Part shown: in pieces, positions 7,473 through 12,461 of the stretch
Layout: each line of letters opens with the position of its first letter
Position numbering within the stretch: the first letter of the stretch is position 1
Assembly (NCBI GenBank): GCA_039818825.1
Contig: JBCBTD010000093.1
Location: forward strand, 1 to 12,461
Length of the DNA stretch: 12,461 nt
Direction: 5' to 3'
Source of the DNA: JBCBTD01 sp039818825
GTDB lineage: Bacteria; Pseudomonadota; Alphaproteobacteria; Geminicoccales; Geminicoccaceae
The notes under the pieces: generated by a model
The model's database searches: none
Told to the model about the DNA's origin: nothing
The model's input: the letters and a program-made list of their open reading frames with translations, nothing else
Program-made: the position numbers and the translations under genes

Positions 7473-7769
7473 TCAGAAGAGACGCTTGCCGTCGAGAAAG
7501 CCCTTGCGCCACCGCACGACCGTCACCTCTTCGAACAGGCCGACCTTGGTGAAAGGATCGGCGGCGACGAATGCTTCGGCCTCGGCTCGATCGTCGGTGT
7601 CGAAGAGGATGATCCCACCGAAGCCGCCGCTGCCGTCGTCCTCTATCTGCGCACCGGCGGCGATGAGCTTGCCGAGGTGGGCCATCAGGTGCTCGAGATG
7701 TGCCGCCCGGTGCTCTTGCCTGAGTTCCAGTGCGCCCGCCTTGTCCTTGGTGATGATCGCATAAGCCAT
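7473..7769 (-). CDS. YciI-family protein
   Basis: A 98-residue protein of the YciI (DUF-type, dimeric alpha+beta ferredoxin-like) family. It has the typical start MAYAIITKDK, the histidine-rich helix LRQEHRAAHLEHL (16-28), a glycine-rich strand turn GGFGGIILFDTDD (48-60), the conserved aspartate in FVAADPF (67-73), and the closing VTVVRWRKGFL. YciI proteins resemble muconolactone isomerases and some have been linked to small-molecule metabolism, but most have no known reaction, so I give none. The ATG at 7767-7769 has a weak GGGGAC upstream. It is the promoter-proximal gene of a pair with the 8-oxoguanine deaminase-like gene and diverges from the AEC permease, which hints at a shared substrate route. 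Confidence 0.9.
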   Translation of the reverse strand: MAYAIITKDKAGALELRQEHRAAHLEHLMAHLGKLIAAGAQIEDDGSGGFGGIILFDTDDRAEAEAFVAADPFTKVGLFEEVTVVRWRKGFLDGKRLF

Positions 7770-7859
7770 GGTCGCGTCCCCAAGCTTGCGTTACCCGGGG
7801 AGCCTCGCACGGCGCCCGCCGCGACGCCAGCGTTCCCAAGACCGCAAGGGAAGCCACCG

Positions 7860-8798
7860 CTGCTCGCGATCCTCGATCTGATTCTGCCGGTATTTCTCGT
7901 CATCGCGGCCGGCTACGGCGCCACCTTCACCCCGGTGTTCGATGCTGCCGCAGGCCGTGCCGTATCCGCGTTCGTGTTCAACTTCGCCATTCCGGTGATG
8001 TTGTTCCGTGCCATGGCACAGATGGACGGCCCGGCAGCCGGCGCCGGCGATCTGTTGCTGGCGTTCTACATCGCCACAGCGACGGTATTCGTCTGCGGCA
8101 TCCTCATCACCCGATTCGGGCTCGGCCGGCCGGCCGGTGAGGCGACGATCCTGGGGTTCGCCGGCGCCTACGGCAACACCGTGCTGATCGGCATCCCGGT
8201 GGTCCTGACGGTGTTCGGCGAGGCCGGGGCGTTCCCGGCGTTCCTCATCATCTCGCTGCACAGCCTGTTGTTCTTCACCCTGGTGACGGTACTGATGGAG
8301 CTCGCCGGGTCCGCCAACGGCGAACTCCGCCACCTGCCCGGCCGCATCCTGAAGAGTATCGCGTTCAACCCGATCATCATCGGCTTGGTGCTCGGCCTCG
8401 CGGTCAACCGCTCTGGCTTGGTGCTGCCGGTGGTCGTCGACAGCTTCGCCGAACTGCTGGGACGCGCCGCGATACCTTGCGCCCTCTTCGCCACCGGTGC
8501 AGCGCTTCGCTCGTTCTCGATCCAGGGGGCGTTGCCGCTCGCCAGCCTCTTGGTCGTTCTCAAAGGCGTCGTCCACCCGATGGCCACCTTGGCCGTCTGC
8601 ACACTCTTGTTCGACCTGCCGCCCGCGTGGGTCGCCGTTGCCGTGGTGATGGGTGCCACACCCGTGGGTGTGAACCCCTATCTGTTCGCCAGCCGCTACC
8701 GCGTCGGCGAGGCCGAGTGCGCGACCGCGATCGCGCTGTCGACGCCGCTCGCGGTCGTCACCATCACCCTCGCGCTGGCGGCGACCGGAACGCACTGA
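7860..8798 (+). CDS. AEC-family transporter (auxin efflux carrier family permease)
   Basis: A polytopic inner-membrane permease of the auxin efflux carrier family (bacterial members export or import malate, malonate and other small organic anions; the substrate here is unknown). From 7860 the product is 312 residues, the usual family length, with about ten hydrophobic segments in two halves. Family motifs are FNFAIPVMLFRAM (40-52), AYGNTVLIGIPVV (103-115), FNPIIIGLVLGL (169-180), CALFATGAAL (207-216) and KGVVHP (235-240). No ATG, GTG or TTG lies in frame near the beginning of homology: the first downstream one would cut off the first membrane segment, and the nearest upstream lies inside yciI. 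A CTG at 7860-7862, six bases after GGGAAG (7848-7853), fits exactly, so I place the start there. It diverges from the yciI-deaminase pair with 90 bp between. Confidence 0.88.
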   Translation: MLAILDLILPVFLVIAAGYGATFTPVFDAAAGRAVSAFVFNFAIPVMLFRAMAQMDGPAAGAGDLLLAFYIATATVFVCGILITRFGLGRPAGEATILGFAGAYGNTVLIGIPVVLTVFGEAGAFPAFLIISLHSLLFFTLVTVLMELAGSANGELRHLPGRILKSIAFNPIIIGLVLGLAVNRSGLVLPVVVDSFAELLGRAAIPCALFATGAALRSFSIQGALPLASLLVVLKGVVHPMATLAVCTLLFDLPPAWVAVAVVMGATPVGVNPYLFASRYRVGEAECATAIALSTPLAVVTITLALAATGTH

Positions 8799-8906
8799 AC
8801 GCCGACGGCGCGACCTTGGTGTCACCATCGCCCTGATGGCCGCCGCCAGAACGGTCCTGAGGCGGGGCGTTGACGATCGGTAAACACCTGCGTGGCAGAA
8901 GGATGG

Positions 8907-8925
8907 CGCTCCTCGCGAAGGAGTG
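8907..8925 (+). promoter_or_regulatory. Hairpin including an AAGGAG element upstream of the DUF1127 gene
   Basis: CGCTCCT (8907-8913) can pair with AGGAGTG (8919-8925; one G-T pair) around a CGCGA loop. The right arm contains a strong Shine-Dalgarno-like AAGGAG (8918-8923). No start codon lies at normal spacing after it: TTG at 8939 is 15 bases away and ATG at 8954 is 30. It may be a leader element of the DUF1127 transcript or a chance pairing. A TTGACG at 8870-8875 upstream could be a -35 box, but I see no good -10. Confidence 0.3.
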
Positions 8926-8953
8926 ATCACGCCTCATTTTGCGGACCAACGCC

Positions 8954-9184
8954 ATGGCCAGAGCCATCAGCCTTTCCCCCGTCCATGCCGAGCCGCGGCC
9001 CTGGCAGCTCCTGCAACGCGTCGTCGCGTGGTTGCGCGTCGCCCGCCGTGTGCGCGCCGAACGGGCGGCGCTGGCCGAACTCGACGACCGCCTGCTGGCC
9101 GACATCGGCATCGACCGCTACGACGCATTGCGCGAGGCTCGTCGGTCGCCTTGGGACTTGGCAGGCGACCTCGGGGGCCGCTGA
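8954..9184 (+). CDS. DUF1127 small arginine-rich protein (YjiS-like)
   Basis: A 76-residue basic protein ending in a DUF1127 domain: after a short N-terminal part it has RRVRAERAALAELDDRLLAD (about 35-54), then IGIDRYDALREARRSPW, which matches the family pattern Arg-rich helix, L-x-x-LDDR-x-LxDIGI-x-R and a closing Pro-Trp. Proteins of this family are small cytoplasmic proteins abundant in alphaproteobacteria; the Rhodobacter member CcaF1 binds RNA and others affect stress or phosphate responses, but the role of this one is not known. I use the ATG at 8954; it lacks a good ribosome-binding site, and a TTG at 8939 in the same frame is an alternative that would add five residues (MRTNA). It stands alone between the AEC permease and the esterase, 78 bp before the latter. 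Confidence 0.85.
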   Translation: MARAISLSPVHAEPRPWQLLQRVVAWLRVARRVRAERAALAELDDRLLADIGIDRYDALREARRSPWDLAGDLGGR

Positions 9185-9262
9185 GCAGCGTCGACACCGC
9201 AAGCCCCAGACTGGACACCACAGCGCCCTGCCCCACTTCGCCGCTGGCGATGGAGAATGGCA

Positions 9263-10054
9263 ATGCGGTGGTTCTGGTTCTTGGTAGTGCTTGGCCTCGT
9301 GGGCACCGCCCAGGCGGCCGACACCCACGTCGTCGCCGACGGCTCCTACGTCGCGCGGCCACCGGCGACGTGGGACGGTGAAACCCCGCTGGCGCTCCTG
9401 GTGTTTTTCCACGGCTACTCCGCGACCGGCGAAGCGATCACGTCCAACCCGGGCCTCCAGCGCCTGGCCGATCGCCATGACGCGCTGCTGGTGGCACCGA
9501 ACGGCCTCGCAGGTGCCAACGGGCGGACGAGTTGGTCGCACCAGGGCTCGCCGATGCAGGTCCGCGACGAGCACGGCTTCGTCAAGCAGGTGCTGGCCGA
9601 CGTCGCGGTGCGCTACCCGCTTCGCGCCAAGCCACCGACCTTTGCGGGCTTCTCCCAGGGCGGCTCGATGGTCTGGGACCTCGCCTGCAGCGAAGGCGCG
9701 GCACTTGGTCGCTACGTCGCCATCTCGGGCGGCTTCTGGGAGCCGATGCCGGCCGCCTGTGTGACTCCGGTGGGCAGTCTCGCCCACGTCCATGGCACCA
9801 GCGACACGGTGGTACCGATGGCTGGCCGCCCCATTGGCGGCCGCTGGCGCCAGGGTGACATCGAGCAGGGCTGGACCCGGTTCGAGACGGCTGCTGGTTG
9901 CCAGGGCGCGCCACGGTCGAACGCCAGCCTCGACGGCCTCCGTTGCCGCCAGTCGACCGACTGCGCCGATGGCGACTTGCTGATCTGCCTGCACGACGGC
10001 GGCCACGACATGGACCTGACGTTGCTCGACCGGGCGCTTGGCACCGCGCCCTAG
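9263..10054 (+). CDS. Secreted PHB depolymerase-like esterase (LpqC/COG3509 type)
   Basis: An alpha/beta-hydrolase exported from the cytoplasm, related to the esterase/polyhydroxybutyrate depolymerase (LpqC) family, which also includes feruloyl and acetylxylan esterases. The 263 residues start with a signal peptide (MRWFWFLVVLGLVGTAQA, cleavage expected after A18 or A19), followed by the oxyanion-hole motif FFHGYSATG (48-56), the nucleophile elbow GFSQG (S131), the acid in HGTSDTVVP (D181) and the histidine in HDGGHDMDL (H248): a complete catalytic triad. Several cysteines in the mature part (for example C166, C213, C228, C234, C242) suit a disulfide-bearing exported enzyme. Two ATGs are in frame, 9257 and 9263; GGAG at 9252-9255 is properly spaced only for 9263. 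The substrate (PHB oligomers or another ester) cannot be told from sequence. Confidence 0.88.
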   Translation: MRWFWFLVVLGLVGTAQAADTHVVADGSYVARPPATWDGETPLALLVFFHGYSATGEAITSNPGLQRLADRHDALLVAPNGLAGANGRTSWSHQGSPMQVRDEHGFVKQVLADVAVRYPLRAKPPTFAGFSQGGSMVWDLACSEGAALGRYVAISGGFWEPMPAACVTPVGSLAHVHGTSDTVVPMAGRPIGGRWRQGDIEQGWTRFETAAGCQGAPRSNASLDGLRCRQSTDCADGDLLICLHDGGHDMDLTLLDRALGTAP

Positions 10055-10084
10055 GCGGGCCATGCCGGCGGGCGCCGACCACGA

Positions 10085-10378
10085 CTAAAGTTCGCCGATG
10101 GTATCCCGCAACACGGCGCTCGACGCGCACGAGCCGTCGGCGAACACCACCAGCCGCGTTCGCGTTCCCGGCACCAGTTCGGCTTCCACGAGCACGTAGC
10201 CAGGCCGACACTTTCGGAAGCGATCGAGCAACGCAGCGGCTGCACTCACCAATCCTTCCTCACTTGCGACTCGGGCGACATGTGCCGAACAACTCTCGGC
10301 GAAGATGCATCTGCGACGCAGGGCTGCCGGCGCGAGTTGCTGATAGGCACGGATGGCCAGAACGACCAGCCACCTCAT
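10085..10378 (-). CDS. Divergent YidD-like protein (putative membrane insertion efficiency factor)
   Basis: A 97-residue protein that resembles YidD, a small membrane-associated factor that helps YidC/Sec insertion. The N-terminal amphipathic/hydrophobic helix MRWLVVLAIRAYQQLAP (1-17) and the three cysteines C24, C30 and C57 in the pattern C-x-F...SCS...C-x-P follow the YidD layout. It departs from the usual PTCSxY core, reading ESCSAH (28-33), and adds about 37 residues after the CRPG (57-60) where normal YidD ends. It is not next to rnpA, rpmH or yidC, unlike the housekeeping copy. The ATG at 10376-10378 overlaps the TGA of the DUF4177-like gene as ATGA, so the two are translationally coupled. 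YidD-like is likely from the cysteine pattern; that it works as YidD does is inference. Confidence 0.7.
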   Translation of the reverse strand: MRWLVVLAIRAYQQLAPAALRRRCIFAESCSAHVARVASEEGLVSAAAALLDRFRKCRPGYVLVEAELVPGTRTRLVVFADGSCASSAVLRDTIGEL

Positions 10379-10602
10379 CTGCGGAAAACCATCAAAGACA
10401 ATGTGTCCGGATAGCCAGGCTCGGCGCCAAAACCAAAACAGCCCCGGCGACCTGGAATGAACGTCGTATGATTACTGACCGTGACGAATTCCCAGCCTTG
10501 GGCAACTTCAGCGGTAATCAACGTGTCGAGTTTTTGCGCGGCAGCGCCTTGAGGATCTTGGCGCGGCAACGACGGATTGAATGGGACGACTTTGTACTCC
10601 AC
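10375..10602 (-). CDS. DUF4177-like small protein
   Basis: A 75-residue protein with the DUF4177 pattern: MEYKVVPF at the start, a helix with AAAQKLDTLI (about 20-29), QGWEFVTVSNH (35-45), a glycine-rich PGRRGCFGFGAEPG (50-63) and a final beta strand LSLMVFRR. The family has no established function; the YKVV...GWE-x-V core is its hallmark, and the GCFGFGA-x-PG insert is a feature of one subgroup. No signal peptide or membrane segment is seen. The start is GTG (10600-10602) with GGAG at 10610-10613, seven bases away. Its stop overlaps the YidD-like start by four bases. G+C by eye is near one half, well below the rest of the window, so this gene may have been acquired or the local region has relaxed composition. 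Confidence 0.78.
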   Translation of the reverse strand: MEYKVVPFNPSLPRQDPQGAAAQKLDTLITAEVAQGWEFVTVSNHTTFIPGRRGCFGFGAEPGYPDTLSLMVFRR

Positions 10603-10815
10603 GGATCTACTCCACGAATATGGTGATGGAACGGTCGCAGCAGATCCGAAGAGATGTCAATTCGCTAATCTGATGAGCGCCATCGTGACTTTCGATCCAT
10701 CATTCGTGCTGCCGCGAAACCGGGCGTGCGTGGAGAGGTCGCGTCGAAAGCGGGATACCATCGGCAGCCAACCCGTGCTTCATACGACGCTGGGGACGTA
10801 ACCGAGAGGGGGGCG
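10603..10815. promoter_or_regulatory. Divergent low-GC intergenic region between the DUF4177-like gene and mutA
   Basis: This 213-base gap is the longest in the window and must hold promoters for both flanking transcripts. It is clearly poorer in G+C (roughly half by eye) than the neighbouring coding DNA. I cannot point to a convincing -35/-10 pair, operator repeat or riboswitch. A reading frame runs through it on the plus strand from 10577 to 10801, but its first part is antisense to the DUF4177-like gene and it shows no recognisable protein. The mutA ribosome-binding site GAGAGG (10804-10809) lies at its right end. Confidence 0.4.
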
Positions 10816-12461
10816 ATGATGCAGGGCGACGAGCTCAATCTCGCCGAAGGTTTCGCCGAGCCAAATCTCCAGGCGTGGCGAGCGGCGGTCGACAAGGTGC
10901 TCAAGGGTGCCGACTTCGAACGGCGCATGGTCACACGCAGCGAGGACGGCTTCGCGATCCAGCCGTTGTACACGCCGGCGGATGCCGAGGAGTCCGGGGT
11001 GCCGGGCAACGCGCCGTTCGTCCGCGGCACGCGGCCGGCCGATGGCCGCTGGCTGATCGAGCAGCGTCACGCCCACCCGGACCCGGCGCTCGCCAACCGC
11101 CAAGGATTGGACGACCTCGCCCGGGGCGTCGAAGGCTTGCGGCTGGTGGTCGCCGACCCCTTGGCCGACACGGCGGAGGGCATTCGCCTCGCCGGCGCTG
11201 GCGATCTCGAGGTGGTGCTCGACGGTGTTTTCACCGGCATGGCCGCGGTCAGCCTCGAGGCCGGCAGTCGCGCGGTGGCGTTCGGCGACGGTCTGTTGCG
11301 GCTATGGGCCGATCGCGGTGATGCGGCCGACGCCATCGTCGGCGATCTCCACGTCGATCCGATCGCGACCCTGGGCCTGACCGGCAAGCTCGACCGGAGC
11401 GTCGACGACGCCTTCGCCGACGCCGCCGGCCTGATCGACCGAGCGGACGGCTTCCCCAAGGTTCGCGTGCTGGGCGTCGATCTTCGCGCCTATCACGACG
11501 GCGGTGCTACCGCCGGCGAGGAGCTTGCCTGCGGACTGGCGCATCTCGCCGAGGCGTTGCGCGCGCTCGATCGCGCTGGCGTCGACCCGTCCCGCGCCGC
11601 GGCGGCGACGACGCTGACCTTGGCGGTCGACGACGACGTCTTCACGACCATCGCCAAGGTACGGGCCCTCAGGCGGTGCTGGAGCACGCTGGTCGGCGCG
11701 CTCGGCGCCGACGTCCCCGCGCCGCGGGTGGTCGCCGAGACCTCGCGGCGGATGCTGACCAAGCGCGATCCCTGGGTGAACCTGCTGCGGAACACGGTGG
11801 CGGCCTTCGGTGGCGGCGTCGCCGGCGCCGACGTGCTCACCGTGCTGCCGTTCAGCCATGCGCTGGGCCTTCCGGACCGCACCGCGCGACGGATGGCGCG
11901 GAACACCCAGCTGGTGCTGCTCGAGGAATCGAGCCTCGGCAACGTCGTCGATCCGGCCGGCGGCAGTTGGTACGTCGAGCATCTGACGGATGAGATCGCG
12001 CACGCGGCGTGGCAGCGCTTCCAGACCATCGAGACCGAAGGCGGGCTGCTCGCAGCGCTCCAGAGCGGTGGCTTGCATGCCCGGCTCGCCGAGGAGCGCG
12101 CGGCTCGGGAAAAGGCGGTGGCGACGCGCAAGCGGCCGATCACCGGCGTTTCCACGTTCCCCTTGCTCGACGAGACGGCGGTCGAGGTCGAGACCGTCGA
12201 TGCGACCGGCTTGCCGCCTTTGCCGACGGCGAGTGCTGCGGTCGAGGTGACACCTTTGCCGCGCTATCGTCTCGCCGAGTCGTTCGAGGCGTTGCGCGAT
12301 GCAGCCGACCGCCTGCCGGAGCGGCCCGCGGTCGTGCTGCTGACGCTCGGCACCCTCGCCGAGTTCAACGCCCGCTCGACGGCCGCGGCGTCGGCCAAAG
12401 GCTCGCTCGGTGCTGCGGCGATGCCGCCGGCTTCGATCAAGCTCGCGATCCAGGTCGAGCG
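10816..12461 (+). CDS. mutA: Methylmalonyl-CoA mutase small (beta) subunit, partial (C-terminus missing)
   Basis: The small subunit of the adenosylcobalamin-dependent methylmalonyl-CoA mutase, which interconverts methylmalonyl-CoA and succinyl-CoA in propionate metabolism; catalysis sits in the large subunit (MutB), not in view. The 548 residues seen show the TIM-barrel-like mutase fold of MutA: FAEPNLQAWRAAVDKVLKG (13-31, matching the W-x-x-x-V-x-K-x-LKG opening), QPLYTPAD (49-56), the PFVRG block (67-71), FPKVRVLGVDLRAYHDGGAT (213-232), TLAVDDDVFTTIAKVRALR (268-286), SRRMLTKRDPWVNLLRNTVAAF (310-331) and GNVVDPAGGSWYVEHLT (375-391). About 70-100 C-terminal residues fall beyond the edge. The ATG at 10816 (or the next at 10819) follows GAGAGG (10804-10809). 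The last ~25 residues before the edge look unlike the family. Confidence 0.93.
   Translation, partial: MMQGDELNLAEGFAEPNLQAWRAAVDKVLKGADFERRMVTRSEDGFAIQPLYTPADAEESGVPGNAPFVRGTRPADGRWLIEQRHAHPDPALANRQGLDDLARGVEGLRLVVADPLADTAEGIRLAGAGDLEVVLDGVFTGMAAVSLEAGSRAVAFGDGLLRLWADRGDAADAIVGDLHVDPIATLGLTGKLDRSVDDAFADAAGLIDRADGFPKVRVLGVDLRAYHDGGATAGEELACGLAHLAEALRALDRAGVDPSRAAAATTLTLAVDDDVFTTIAKVRALRRCWSTLVGALGADVPAPRVVAETSRRMLTKRDPWVNLLRNTVAAFGGGVAGADVLTVLPFSHALGLPDRTARRMARNTQLVLLEESSLGNVVDPAGGSWYVEHLTDEIAHAAWQRFQTIETEGGLLAALQSGGLHARLAEERAAREKAVATRKRPITGVSTFPLLDETAVEVETVDATGLPPLPTASAAVEVTPLPRYRLAESFEALRDAADRLPERPAVVLLTLGTLAEFNARSTAAASAKGSLGAAAMPPASIKLAIQVE

Noticed and set aside
5571..7797. 11-mer TGCGTTACCCG found twice, before the ghrA-like start (5571-5581) and before the yciI start (7787-7797)
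   Set aside because: Both copies are in divergent intergenic regions, which is tempting as a shared operator. However, 11-base repeats are expected by chance several times in a window of this size, the copies sit at different distances from the starts, and there is no symmetry.
8927..10063. 378-codon open frame on the minus strand
   Set aside because: It is antisense to the DUF1127 gene and the esterase, both of which have recognisable motifs. The antisense product has none.
10055..10084. GC-rich inverted repeats between the convergent esterase and YidD-like genes as a terminator
   Set aside because: Only very short stems can be formed (such as GGC-CAT-GCC) and there is no T run, so a rho-independent terminator is not supported.
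10577..10801. 74-codon open frame on the plus strand in the low-GC gap
   Set aside because: It overlaps the 5' end of the DUF4177-like gene in antisense, has no good ribosome-binding site and shows no family signature. A small novel gene cannot be excluded, but nothing supports it.

Overview
This is a gene-dense, strongly GC-rich window from a bacterial chromosome, most likely an alphaproteobacterium (a Rhodospirillales-like lineage is my best guess). The guess rests on the plant/alphaproteobacterial type of glutamate-cysteine ligase, the GhrA-like reductase, a DUF1127 protein, an orphan ParA ATPase and a two-gene-type methylmalonyl-CoA mutase small subunit. G or C fills most third codon positions. 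I see no rRNA, tRNA, CRISPR array, insertion sequence or phage gene, and no stretch above 300 bases lacks a gene.

Layout. (1) 1-2570 is a cobalamin block: cobT (minus, cut by the left edge) diverges from cobS (plus) across 55 bp, and cobS is followed by cobA, a single-domain uroporphyrinogen-III methyltransferase. cobA runs tail to tail into gshA with a 20-nt overlap. (2) 2551-5571, minus strand, reads ghrA-like reductase, parA-like ATPase, gshA. The ATPase's ribosome-binding site sits in the reductase stop codon. (3) 5690-6055 is a small secreted protein of unknown function whose ribosome-binding site can fold into a hairpin. (4) 6089-7769, minus strand, holds a YciI-like protein and then an 8-oxoguanine deaminase-type amidohydrolase; an AEC-family permease (apparently CTG-started) diverges from them. 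(5) 8954-10054, plus strand, holds a DUF1127 protein and a secreted PHB-depolymerase-like esterase. (6) 10085-10602, minus strand, is a two-gene unit of a DUF4177-like protein and a divergent YidD-like protein with a 4-nt ATGA overlap; the upstream part of this unit and the following intergenic region are visibly poorer in G+C. (7) 10816 to the right edge is the start of mutA, the small subunit of the B12-dependent methylmalonyl-CoA mutase.

How the genes fit together. Cobalamin assembly genes at the left and a subunit of an adenosylcobalamin enzyme at the right share a cofactor, but 8 kb of unrelated genes separate them, so no common control is implied. The middle is mostly housekeeping metabolism (glutathione synthesis, 2-oxoacid reduction, oxidised purine handling). 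The least understood parts are the orphan ParA, the small secreted protein with its occluded ribosome-binding site, and the DUF4177/YidD-like pair in low-GC DNA. I found no clear sign of a wholly new multi-gene system; these three are the places I would look first.
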